Of a stretch of 64,000 bases of DNA, positions 38,087 through 46,637 are shown in pieces. Positions within the stretch are counted from its first letter, which is position 1, and the number at the start of each line of letters is the position of its first letter. This stretch comes from Amycolatopsis echigonensis (GTDB lineage Bacteria; Actinomycetota; Actinomycetes; Mycobacteriales; Pseudonocardiaceae). The notes under the pieces were generated by a model. That model did not search any database and was not told the origin of the DNA. It saw only the letters and a program-made list of their open reading frames with translations. The translations under genes were made by a program, and so were the position numbers. The stretch lies in the NCBI RefSeq assembly GCF_014174495.1, contig NZ_JACJHR010000004.1:152836-216835 (forward strand). Reading direction: 5' to 3'.

Positions 38087-38473
38087 CTACTTCGCAGCGG
38101 CTTTTTTCGTGGTGCGGTTGCGGCGGGGTTTCTCGTCCTGCTTCAGGCTTTCCTCGTAGGCGGCGACCACGTTGGCCGGGATGCGACCGCGTTCGGAGAT
38201 GGCCCAGCTGTTTTCGACGGCCCACGTTCGGATGGCCTTGGAGCGCTCGCGGTCCTCGGTGGTTGGTGCGGCCGTGGCGGGGCCGGCGGTCTTGCGGCCG
38301 CCGGTGCGGCGGGCGGCCGCGATGAACGACGCGAGTTGGTTGCGCAGGGCGGCGGCGTTGTCGTCGGAGAGGTCGATTTCGTAGTGGGCGCCGTCGAGTC
38401 CGAAGGGGACGGTCTGGCTGGCTTGGGTGCCGTCGAGGTCGTCGATCATCTCGACGAGGACTTTCTGTGCCAT
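38087..38473 (-). CDS. lsr2: Lsr2 nucleoid-associated protein
   Basis: Lsr2 family DNA-binding protein of 128 residues, which bridges DNA and silences AT-rich horizontally acquired genes in actinobacteria. The N-terminal dimerisation domain (MAQKVLVEMIDDLDGTQA, then VPFGLDGAHYEIDLSDDNA) and the C-terminal DNA-binding domain with IRTWAVENSW and the SERGRIPANV minor-groove motif are complete. ATG 38473 follows AGGAGA. It is embedded on the opposite strand within the secretion module, so it is likely a paralogue rather than the housekeeping copy. Confidence 0.95.
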   Translation of the reverse strand: MAQKVLVEMIDDLDGTQASQTVPFGLDGAHYEIDLSDDNAAALRNQLASFIAAARRTGGRKTAGPATAAPTTEDRERSKAIRTWAVENSWAISERGRIPANVVAAYEESLKQDEKPRRNRTTKKAAAK

Positions 38474-38616
38474 GGCGGTGATTTCTCCTGGGATCGGGGA
38501 AGCGAGCGATCCAGACCATAACAAGTGGTCCACTGTGGCCGGTCGGCGGCAAGAATCATTGCGGCCGGTCGTGGCCTTGTCTCCTCAGCGAACCCGCGCG
38601 GATGGAGGGGATCGAC

Positions 38617-38688
38617 ATGGCTGAGGGAGCGTTGCGGAACGTCGGATGGCTGGGAGGAGAAGCGTCCGCCCCGGTGGGTGCGGCGTGA
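38617..38688 (+). CDS. Small leader ORF coupled to the TraD-like gene
   Basis: Frame of 23 codons from ATG 38617, preceded by GGAGGGG at 38600-38606. Its stop overlaps GTG 38685 as GTGA. It may be a short leader that delivers ribosomes to the ATPase gene. No protein-level evidence; it could also be chance. Confidence 0.4.
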   Translation: MAEGALRNVGWLGGEASAPVGAA

Positions 38689-40850
38689 GCCGGGACGGTG
38701 TTCACGTGGCGCGTGCCGAGTTGGTGCTGGCGCGACCGCCGCAATTCGCGTTGAAGGCGTTGCCAGTCCGGCCGGACGATCCGTTGCAGTCGTTGGCGAA
38801 CGCGCTGGGCGACGTCCGTCCGGATCTCGGCGAGTCCGTCGACGTATGCCTGGACTTGGTGCCGCTGACCCCGGCGCGGATCCGGCATGTCTCGCGGAAG
38901 CACCAGCCGTCGGGCGATTCCGCAGGTGTGTTGCGCGCGGTGGGTGACGGGCTCGCGGAGGTTGTCGGCGCGTTCCTTCCGGCAGCGCGCGGGCAGGGAC
39001 GGTTCTCCTCCCGGCAACCGGCACGGAAGCCAGTGCCGCAGAACAAGTTCCTCACCGACGAGCCCGTGTTCGCGATTCAGCTGCTATTGCGGTGCGCGTC
39101 GGAGATCCCCGGACGGGCCGAGGCGCACCTGCGGAGCGTGATCGGTGCGTTCGATGTCTACCGCGGCGAGAACTACTGGCGTTTGCGCGGCGTGCGGTTC
39201 GTCGGCCGGCACCTGGGTGCAGACCTGCCGGTGGTGCGGTGGTTGTTCGACCGGCGGTTCGCGAGCGGACTGGCGAAACCTCGTCGTGACTCACTGGTCA
39301 CGGCGAGCGAGATCGCTGCTTTGCTCAAGCCGCCGTCGGGCCGGTGTCTGTCTCCGGTGATCGCGCGGAGCCGCGGCTGGGTTCTGCCTGCGCCGCGCGA
39401 GGTGCCGAGCTACCGGCCGGACGCCGGTCTGGTGCGGCTGGGCTACGTGACCGACGTGAACGGTGAGGAGCGCCTGGTCGGTATCCCGAAGCGGGAGTTG
39501 CTGTTCTCGGCGCGATTCGGCAAGGCCGGGTTCGGAAAGACGGAAGAGGCGCTCGCGCAGGCGATCGAGATCGCCCGTGCCGGCGGCGGGATGTGGTTTC
39601 TCGACCCGCACGCGGACGGCTGGCAGCGCGCGAAGCCCTATCTGTCGGACCCGGAGCTGCGGAACCGGCTCTGGGAAATCAATCTCGACGTCCGAGGACG
39701 CGGGAAGCGGCTGCCCGGCTGGAACCCGCTGAGCATGCAGGGCTACGACGAAACCGACATCGAGGACCGCGTCGACGCAGTGGTCACCTCCTTCGCCGCG
39801 GCACTGAGCTGGGGTGACGCCGCACCGCGGGCGAAGTCGATCCTGACGAAGGCGTGCGAAGCGCTCTGCTACGTCGCAATGCGGGTTCCGGCCGAGTGCG
39901 CGCCCACGATCTTCCAGATCCCCACGTTGCTGGACGACGCGGACTGGCGCGAGGAAATCCTGGGCTGTCTGCGGCCGAGCGTGCGCAGGTACTGGACTGA
40001 TTCCTTTACCCGGCTTGCTCCGGATGCGACGACGGTGGTCACGAACATCATCAACCGGCTCCGGACCAGCCCGACGCTGTCGGCGTTCCTGGGATCGTCG
40101 GTCACCACGTACGAGGTCCGGAAGGCGATGGACGCGAACCGGATCGTGTTCGTGTGCACCAGCGGGGCCGGCGAGACGAGCAAGCTGATCACCTCGTTCA
40201 TGATTTACGACCTGTTCCGCGCGGGCCGGTCGCGCGCGAACACACCCGTGGAGAAACGCCGCAGGTTCGACGCGTTCATCGACGAACTCGCCGCGGTCGA
40301 CGGCGCGGCTAAGGGCTATGTCGCGGCGATCCTCGAGCAGATGCGGAAGTTCCAGGTCCGGCTGCACGTGATGAACCAGATGCCCGACCGCCTCGCCGCG
40401 GAGACCCGTCGTGCGCTGCTGCAGAACCAATCGCTGCTGATGACCAGCGCCGCGGCGATCGACGGCGCCCGCACGGTCGCGCGCGAGTTCGGAGGTCTCG
40501 TCCAACCGGCCACGATCACCGAACTGGAGCAGTTCCACCACGTGGTCACGGTGACCCTGGGCGGGCAGCGGACGACGCCGTTCAAGATCCGCGGCCTGCA
40601 CGTGGACGACGAGTTCGCCGAGCACTTCCACCCGGAGTGGAACGACAAAGTCGACGAATGCCTGGACCGCAATCTCCGCCGCCGCCCGATCGGCGAGGTC
40701 CTGGACGAACTCGAAACCCTCGACGAACGCATCATCGCTGCCCTGCACGGCGGAGAACCGCCCCGATCGCAGCGCGGCAGGCCGCCGGGGCGGGGGAGCG
40801 GGGCCGCTGTCGATCTCGACGGCGGCGAGATCGAGTCCAGTGTGGAGTGA
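38685..40850 (+). CDS. TraD/VirD4-like type IV coupling ATPase
   Basis: ATPase of about 721 residues of the FtsK/HerA coupling-protein group, expected to recruit and pump substrates (DNA or protein) into the channel. Walker A GKAGFGKT (K285) and Walker B AFIDELAA (D533, E534) are clear, with the segment WFLDPHADGW between them and a later LHVMNQMPDRLA. No N-terminal membrane helix is evident, so it may depend on the membrane protein encoded upstream. Start uncertain: GTG 38685 is coupled to a small ORF; ATG 38646 and GTG 38700 or 38706 are alternatives. Confidence 0.85.
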   Translation: MSRDGVHVARAELVLARPPQFALKALPVRPDDPLQSLANALGDVRPDLGESVDVCLDLVPLTPARIRHVSRKHQPSGDSAGVLRAVGDGLAEVVGAFLPAARGQGRFSSRQPARKPVPQNKFLTDEPVFAIQLLLRCASEIPGRAEAHLRSVIGAFDVYRGENYWRLRGVRFVGRHLGADLPVVRWLFDRRFASGLAKPRRDSLVTASEIAALLKPPSGRCLSPVIARSRGWVLPAPREVPSYRPDAGLVRLGYVTDVNGEERLVGIPKRELLFSARFGKAGFGKTEEALAQAIEIARAGGGMWFLDPHADGWQRAKPYLSDPELRNRLWEINLDVRGRGKRLPGWNPLSMQGYDETDIEDRVDAVVTSFAAALSWGDAAPRAKSILTKACEALCYVAMRVPAECAPTIFQIPTLLDDADWREEILGCLRPSVRRYWTDSFTRLAPDATTVVTNIINRLRTSPTLSAFLGSSVTTYEVRKAMDANRIVFVCTSGAGETSKLITSFMIYDLFRAGRSRANTPVEKRRRFDAFIDELAAVDGAAKGYVAAILEQMRKFQVRLHVMNQMPDRLAAETRRALLQNQSLLMTSAAAIDGARTVAREFGGLVQPATITELEQFHHVVTVTLGGQRTTPFKIRGLHVDDEFAEHFHPEWNDKVDECLDRNLRRRPIGEVLDELETLDERIIAALHGGEPPRSQRGRPPGRGSGAAVDLDGGEIESSVE

Positions 40851-40853
40851 CGG

Positions 40854-41714
40854 ATGGTGCTCGATCCGTTCCAGCTGCAAGCGCTGCTGCTCACGTACTG
40901 GCACCGGCTCGTCTCGACCGATCAGCTGGGGCGGTTGATCGCACCGGGCCTGCCGTTGCGCACGGTCCGGCACAAGCTGGCGGTCCTGCGTCGGACGGGC
41001 CTGCTGGATGCGGTGACCCGCGAGCACAGCCCACGAGCCTGGTACGCCACGGCGGACGGCGCGGCGATGGCGGAGGTGTCCGACGCGGTCGAGCCGAGGC
41101 AGTACCGGGTCGCGGATCCCGAGGTGGCGCAGGTTCTGCTCGCGCACAGTCTCGACGTGGTCGAGACTGGTCTCGCGTTCGTCGAGACCGCCCGTGCGCA
41201 CGGCCATGACTGCGGACCACTGTCCTGGACGCCGGAAGTCGCGCACCACCGCGACGGCCGCCGCGCCACGGTCATCGCGGACGCGGTCCTGCACTACGTG
41301 CTCGACGAGGGAAGCCGTTCTCAGCGCATCTTCTTCCTCGAACTCGACCGCTCGACCATGCCTGTCGCGCGCCTGGCGCAGAAGCTCGTCGCGTACGTGC
41401 GCTACCACGACTACGTGCCCCGCCGACCTGGCGCGAGCCCGGTCTGGCGCGCCCGGTACCCGCGTTTCCCCCGTGTCGTGATCGTCCTGTCCGGTGCTGC
41501 GGAGCACGTGCTAGAACGCCGGCTCGCAGATCTGCGCGCTCACGCGCAGGCACTGCCTCCGGTCGCGTCAGCTAGTGATCGGGTCGATCTGGTCGTGACG
41601 ACGTTGCGGCGGCTGCAGAACGAAGGGGTGCTCGCCGACGTCGCCGTGCCCATTCTCGGCACGGACACGCGCCGCCGGTCGTTGTTCGCGCCGCTCCGCG
41701 GGAACACACGATGA
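40854..41714 (+). CDS. Replication-relaxation family protein
   Basis: Protein of 286 residues of the Replic_Relax family found in actinobacterial and firmicute mobile elements. It begins with a winged-helix segment (FQLQALLLTYWHRLVSTDQLGRLI, TVRHKLAVLRRTGLL) and continues with an alpha/beta domain containing IADAVLHYVLDEG and FFLELDRSTMPVARLAQKLVAY. Members are thought to act in plasmid replication or DNA relaxation, but the biochemistry is poorly defined. It follows the ATPase by 3 bp and overlaps the ParB-like gene by 4 bp. Confidence 0.85.
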   Translation: MVLDPFQLQALLLTYWHRLVSTDQLGRLIAPGLPLRTVRHKLAVLRRTGLLDAVTREHSPRAWYATADGAAMAEVSDAVEPRQYRVADPEVAQVLLAHSLDVVETGLAFVETARAHGHDCGPLSWTPEVAHHRDGRRATVIADAVLHYVLDEGSRSQRIFFLELDRSTMPVARLAQKLVAYVRYHDYVPRRPGASPVWRARYPRFPRVVIVLSGAAEHVLERRLADLRAHAQALPPVASASDRVDLVVTTLRRLQNEGVLADVAVPILGTDTRRRSLFAPLRGNTR

Positions 41715-42835
41715 ACAGCGAAGAAGCAGGGGAGGCTGTCCAGCAGTTCGGGTTGTCGCCGAGGTTGCGGCAGCGTCGATTCGCGCTGTTGCCGTTGCGC
41801 GGTGAGGGCACGGTGTTCACCGAGTCGCAGGGGCGGCTGCCCGGGGATACGACCGCGCCCGCGGATCTCGCCGACCTCATCTCGTCGATCTCGACCGTCG
41901 GTGTCTTGCAGCCGGTGCTCGTCGAGGAGGTCGCGTCGCGGGAAGGCCGCGCTCCGGCGATGAAACTCGCGGCCGGGGAACGCAGACTCCGCGCGTGCCG
42001 CTGGGGTGCGGTGCACCGGCCGGACAATCCGCACTTCGCCGCACTGCCCGCAGTCGTCTGCCCTGGCCCGTTGTCGGACGAGGAGCGGCGAATCTGGCAG
42101 CTGGTCGAGAATCTGGCCCGGGAGAACCTCCGCCCTGGCGAGTTGGCCGCAGCCCTCGTGCTCGACCGGTGCGCGGTGTTGCTGGGCAAGCTGCTCGCGG
42201 GCGGACACCCGGTGCCTGCCGAGGTCTATGCCATCGACGACCCGATCGCCCGCTTCGCCGCGATGGAACGCATCCGCGGCAGCGACCGCAGCTGTGCCGC
42301 CCCCTGGTCAGAGGTCCTGACCAGACTCGGCCTGCAACTCACTCCCCGCAAGGCACGCGAGCTCGTCCGCGCCTTCGCCGAGATGCCACGCGAACTCGCC
42401 GAGGAGATGGATGAAGCCAAAATCAGCCTGCACACCCGTATCCGGTTCATCGAACTGCGTCGCGGACGCGAGGATGCCGCCGAAGAAATCTGGGCCGCGG
42501 TCAAAGAAAACGGCCGGATCCGGCTGCTCGGCACCGCGCTCGCGCACGCCAACGATCGAGACCTCTCCGCCGAAGAGGCCCTCGCAGCGGCCGAGGAAAC
42601 ACACCAGCACGCCGATGAGGCCCGCGCCGCCAAGCTCCGGGCTCAACCGGCCGACGAGTACCTCGCCGAGGAGAAGGCACCGCCGGTGGACCAAACACTG
42701 GTCGACGCGGCGCTCACCGCACTTCGTGCGCTCGTGCATGCGGTGTCTGCCGGAAACCGGCTGCACGAGCACGACGCCTCGTCCCTGCGCTTGCTCACCG
42801 ATCATCTCGCCGACAATTCAGGGAGTACGCCGTGA
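41711..42835 (+). CDS. ParB/Srx-fold nuclease-like protein
   Basis: Protein of 374 residues with an N-terminal ParB-type domain (GVLQPVLVEEVA, then the AGERRLRACRW motif and LVENLARENLRPGELAAAL), a central HTH-like region and an acidic C-terminal region. ParB-like proteins bind partition sites or act as CTP-dependent switches or nucleases. No ParA partner is nearby, so a role in element maintenance or DNA processing is more likely than chromosome segregation. It overlaps both neighbours by 4 nt. Confidence 0.85.
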   Translation: MNSEEAGEAVQQFGLSPRLRQRRFALLPLRGEGTVFTESQGRLPGDTTAPADLADLISSISTVGVLQPVLVEEVASREGRAPAMKLAAGERRLRACRWGAVHRPDNPHFAALPAVVCPGPLSDEERRIWQLVENLARENLRPGELAAALVLDRCAVLLGKLLAGGHPVPAEVYAIDDPIARFAAMERIRGSDRSCAAPWSEVLTRLGLQLTPRKARELVRAFAEMPRELAEEMDEAKISLHTRIRFIELRRGREDAAEEIWAAVKENGRIRLLGTALAHANDRDLSAEEALAAAEETHQHADEARAAKLRAQPADEYLAEEKAPPVDQTLVDAALTALRALVHAVSAGNRLHEHDASSLRLLTDHLADNSGSTP

Positions 42836-43959
42836 CCGTATTTCTCGGCCAGCCAGGTTCCACCGCGCCCGCCGCTGCCTGCGATTGCCGCCGATGTCCG
42901 TGGTACTCCGGCGAGGACGCCGAGCCCGGCGTCACCATCGCTCCGTTGTGCTCCGGCTGCAATTCCGACTGCAGCTACTGCGGCTGTGCCCGCGCCGACC
43001 TGCCTGGCCCTGCTCGGCAATCGGCGTGCGGCGCTTGCCCGATCCGATGCGGTTCCCGCGTCGACATCCGCGCCTGGATGAGCGACGTCGGCGGCACCTT
43101 GGAGTTCGACGACATCGAGTTAGCCGGCACGCTGCCTGCCGGGCTGCCCGCGTTCATCCCGCAAATCGACGGCTCGCGCCAGGACCAGGTCGACGCCGCA
43201 CTGCACTGGCCCGCCTATGCGGTCGGCCTGCGGCGGGTGTTCTCCCTGGCGAGCCACGAGATCTTCCCTCGCTGGCGAACCGGCGAAACCGCGGCCGAGG
43301 TTCTCGGTCTACCGCCCTCGACGCTAACGGTGTTCTCCGGCTACGGCGAGGACCCGCTCGTCGAGATGTTCTGGACTGTCCGCGACCGCGAACGCCTCAT
43401 CGAGCGGATCGCCACGCTCAGGTTCGACCTCGTCCTCGCCCCGAACTTTTCGGTCTACGGGAACTGGCCCCGAGCGGAGCACCTGCTGAACATGCGCAGG
43501 TCGTTGCTGATTGCTGCCGAATTCGCCGACGCGGGAGTCTCCGCGGTCCCGAATCTGTACTGGTACCGGCTCGAAGACCTCAAGCGCTACGTCGACTGGC
43601 TCGGAACCGCGGCCCCGCCGGCCGTCGCGATCAACCTCCAGACCGTGCGGGAGAGCGGCAACTGGGACACCTGGACCCTTCCCGGGCTGCACTGGCTCGC
43701 CGAGAACCTTCCGACTCAGTTGCCAGTCGTCCTCACCGGACTCTCGCGGCGCGACCGGATCGCCACCGCGGTCGAACTCTTCGGTGAACGGCTGGTCCTG
43801 GTCAGCCAGAACCCCGCCCAGTACGCCCTTCATGGGGCCGTCATGACCGAGGAAGGCCGCCGCGACCTGCACGCACGGACTGCCGACGCGTTCGCGCAAT
43901 CGGTCCGCTACATGGCCTCCCTTCTGCCCCACAGCACCGTTCCCGGCGGTGCCCGATGA
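42832..43959 (+). CDS. Cys-rich DUF4417-like barrel protein with radical-SAM-like motif
   Basis: Protein of 375 residues. The first 75 residues hold 11 cysteines (17, 19, 22, 40, 43, 47, 50, 52, 66, 69, 73), including C43-x3-C47-x2-C50 in GCNSDCSYCGC, the spacing of a radical SAM iron-sulfur site. The rest is a TIM-barrel-like domain with LVLAPNFSVYGNWP, AGVSAVPNLYWYR and VAINLQTVRESGNW, resembling DUF4417 proteins of phages and mobile elements. It could bind one or more iron-sulfur clusters. Translationally coupled to the ParB-like gene (ATGA). Function unknown. Confidence 0.72.
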   Translation: MTVFLGQPGSTAPAAACDCRRCPWYSGEDAEPGVTIAPLCSGCNSDCSYCGCARADLPGPARQSACGACPIRCGSRVDIRAWMSDVGGTLEFDDIELAGTLPAGLPAFIPQIDGSRQDQVDAALHWPAYAVGLRRVFSLASHEIFPRWRTGETAAEVLGLPPSTLTVFSGYGEDPLVEMFWTVRDRERLIERIATLRFDLVLAPNFSVYGNWPRAEHLLNMRRSLLIAAEFADAGVSAVPNLYWYRLEDLKRYVDWLGTAAPPAVAINLQTVRESGNWDTWTLPGLHWLAENLPTQLPVVLTGLSRRDRIATAVELFGERLVLVSQNPAQYALHGAVMTEEGRRDLHARTADAFAQSVRYMASLLPHSTVPGGAR

Positions 43960-44267
43960 CACGGCACGTCTGGGTCCTCCTGGCCTGGTCCTCCGAGTAC
44001 GGCGCGGCGACAACACCGGTCGGAGTGCTCGGCCTTGACCTCCTCGACGCAGCCGAGGTTTTCGTGGAATGGGTGCCTCGTATCTACGAGCCCGCGACCC
44101 TGTGGCGGCAGCGGATAGCCGGAACCTCGGCTGACGAGATCGCCATCAACATGGGGATCTGGGAGAACTCGCCCGTAGCGCCGGCCGCGCGCGTGGAGTC
44201 GTTGAGCGACGGAGGTTTGGCCGAGGCGGTGCAACGGCAGGTCGACGACCTTCTCGCCAGCGGCTGA
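43956..44267 (+). CDS. Small conserved protein, unknown
   Basis: Soluble protein of 103 residues that I do not recognise. It contains HVWVLLAWSSEYGAATTPVG at the N-terminus and an acidic helical C-terminus. It overlaps the upstream gene by 4 nt and lies 12 bp before the kinase-like protein, so it is part of the same transcription unit. Confidence 0.65.
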   Translation: MTRHVWVLLAWSSEYGAATTPVGVLGLDLLDAAEVFVEWVPRIYEPATLWRQRIAGTSADEIAINMGIWENSPVAPAARVESLSDGGLAEAVQRQVDDLLASG

Positions 44268-44279
44268 TCACCAATTCCG

Positions 44280-46637
44280 ATGGGCACGAACTCCAAGGCC
44301 TCCCACGCCGTCTACGCCATCGCGCCGACGGCTGGCGGCGTCGTGCCAGCCGAGGCTGTCGACGCACCGGCCGAGGAGTACCCGCAGCACCTGATCGGCG
44401 TCATCGCACATGAGGAAACAGCGGAAACCGACGCGGAAGAGGCGCTCGAAAAGCTGGCCGTGCTGGCAGCCGGCGGCGATCCAGAAGGCCCGCCGGAGTT
44501 CGACTTCGCGAGCACAGCCGACCACTACGACGCAGTCACAGCAGCCGCGGAGGATGTTATCGCGGCTGCCGGCGCGCTCGATCCGGAACAAGCGAACGCG
44601 CTGCAGCAGAAGACGCACGAGTTGTGCAGGCAGTTCCTGGCGGGTCTCGAGCACGAGGACCTGCTCGACCTCGCCGGCAAGAACGGCTTTCAGTATCCCG
44701 AACTGGCAAGCCTGGACGAGACCGCACCGTCGCCGCTGACCTTCTGGCTCGACCCGGCCGCCGCGGACGACGAACAGAAAAAGACCATCCAGGCGATCGC
44801 GCTCAACCGCCACGCGCTCCTGATCGCTGGCGGCAGCGTGGGCGGCAAGACAGTGGGCGAGTGGTACCCGGCCGCACCGGAAACCCTGGCGGACAACACA
44901 TTCGCCGCGCACCTGGCAGAGGTGGCGCAGCATCAGCAACAAGGCGGAGCGGCTCTCGCGAGTTCGATCGCCGCCCTCATCGACGAAGAGAACAAGTTCG
45001 TTGCCGCACATGCCTCTCCGGAGTTGATCGAGGCACACCGCTCCCAAGTCGACGCCGCCCTGACCGCCGTGACCTGGGACCAGCTGGCGCCGGCGATCGC
45101 GCAGGCCCAGGCCTCGGGATCGCTCGACGACACTGCAACGCAGGTTCTCGGTCCGCACCAAATGCTGAAGCTGCTTCGCACGTCGACCCCCTCGGCCGAG
45201 CACACTGACCTCATCGCGATCGCAACCGCGCGAACGGACCAACTCAAGTCCGCCAGCGCCCTCGCGGAGGAGCTGAAGGGCCTCGCAGCGGGTCAGCCGC
45301 CCGCACTGGGGGCGAGCGGCGGCGAGCAGGCGGCGCTCGAGCTTCTCGCGAAGACTCGCGATCTCAACCAGCTCGTCAGCGAGATGGGCGCCTGGAACAG
45401 CCTTGCCCCGGCACCGGACTATCAGAGCACCCTCAAGCCTTGCCATGCCGCTCTCGCAGGATGGCTCAAGGAACAGAAGCTGACCGAGCTGCGAGAGTTC
45501 CTGACGCACAACGGAATTCTGGACAACGCCGCCAAGATGTCGCGGTCCAAGCTGCTCCTGGCAGTTCAGCAGCACATCGGCACGGACAAAACGATGGCCG
45601 GCGCGCTCGCCACCACCATCAAGGGACAGAACAAACCCACCGCGCCGTCGCCGACAGCCAAGCCGACCAGCTTCGTCTACATGGCGGCAAACCCGAAGAG
45701 CGCGTTCGGCCACCAGCACGCCCAGATGGTCGCTGCCCTGCGCGCCGCACAGTCTGCGCAAACAGCCACACCACAGCCCGTCGACGCCGCAGCAGTCGAG
45801 AACTGGGACTTCGGCTCGGGAAAGCCCGCCGCACTGGGCGGAACCCACCCCAAAACCGTCCACACCGGACCCGACGGAAGGACCTGGCTCGCCAAACGCG
45901 AAGGCACGCCCCGCGACGGCGCGGTCACGCACGCCGAGGCCGCGGCGTCCCGCATGCTCGCCCGCGCGGGCTTGCCGTGCGTCCCGGTGTACGCGTCGAA
46001 GATCGACGGAATTCCGGTGAGTCTCCAGCCGATGCTCACGGGTGCCAAGGAAATGTCCACCCAGCCTGGTTCATGGACTCAGGCAGACGTCGACTCCCTG
46101 GTCCGGCTCCACGTCGCGAACTGGGCGCTCGGCAATCACGACGGGCACAGCGGGAATGTCCTGCGCACGAATGATGGGGGTCTGGTCCCCATCGACCTCG
46201 GTCAGGCGTTCAAGAACTTCGGCCGCGACAAACTCAGCCTCGACTACCGGCCCTACACCAACCCCCTGCACCACATGGCTTACGACGCTCACCTCAAAGG
46301 CGGGCTGGCGAAAGGCGTCCGCGTCGATCCTTCAGCTGCCCACCCGGTCATCCGAAGCATCGAGTCCATCCCGGACGTCGAGTGGCGCGCGATGATGCAC
46401 GAAGCGGCGCATCGCGGCGCAAGCCAAGCGATGAAGTGGTCGCAGCCAATGCGCGCCCGCGCCGCGAAGAAGCACGGAGTCCCCGAAAGTGCCGTGACCA
46501 AAGACCAGATCGCGGAGGCGCTCCTCGACACCGCGGTCGAGCGCAAGAACAACCTGCGCAAGGACTTCGTCCAATTCTTCACGAAAGAACTCCAGCTCAG
46601 CTCCGCATCGGCCCTCCAGTACCTGGGCAAGAGCTGA
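44280..46637 (+). CDS. Large protein with C-terminal kinase-like domain, candidate secreted effector
   Basis: Protein of 785 residues. It starts with the motif MGTNSKASHAVYAIAPTAGG, shared with the next protein. The middle (about residues 40-480) is Ala-rich and helical. From about residue 515 there is a kinase-like domain: K539 in TWLAK as the ATP lysine, a catalytic loop NHDGHSGN (H620, D621, N626) and an IDLGQ metal-binding Asp (D639). This pattern resembles the PI3/4-kinase and HipA-like group rather than classical Ser/Thr kinases. It is encoded at the end of the secretion module and lacks a Sec signal, so delivery by the type IV system is plausible but unproven. Its stop overlaps the next start. 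Confidence 0.72.
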   Translation: MGTNSKASHAVYAIAPTAGGVVPAEAVDAPAEEYPQHLIGVIAHEETAETDAEEALEKLAVLAAGGDPEGPPEFDFASTADHYDAVTAAAEDVIAAAGALDPEQANALQQKTHELCRQFLAGLEHEDLLDLAGKNGFQYPELASLDETAPSPLTFWLDPAAADDEQKKTIQAIALNRHALLIAGGSVGGKTVGEWYPAAPETLADNTFAAHLAEVAQHQQQGGAALASSIAALIDEENKFVAAHASPELIEAHRSQVDAALTAVTWDQLAPAIAQAQASGSLDDTATQVLGPHQMLKLLRTSTPSAEHTDLIAIATARTDQLKSASALAEELKGLAAGQPPALGASGGEQAALELLAKTRDLNQLVSEMGAWNSLAPAPDYQSTLKPCHAALAGWLKEQKLTELREFLTHNGILDNAAKMSRSKLLLAVQQHIGTDKTMAGALATTIKGQNKPTAPSPTAKPTSFVYMAANPKSAFGHQHAQMVAALRAAQSAQTATPQPVDAAAVENWDFGSGKPAALGGTHPKTVHTGPDGRTWLAKREGTPRDGAVTHAEAAASRMLARAGLPCVPVYASKIDGIPVSLQPMLTGAKEMSTQPGSWTQADVDSLVRLHVANWALGNHDGHSGNVLRTNDGGLVPIDLGQAFKNFGRDKLSLDYRPYTNPLHHMAYDAHLKGGLAKGVRVDPSAAHPVIRSIESIPDVEWRAMMHEAAHRGASQAMKWSQPMRARAAKKHGVPESAVTKDQIAEALLDTAVERKNNLRKDFVQFFTKELQLSSASALQYLGKS

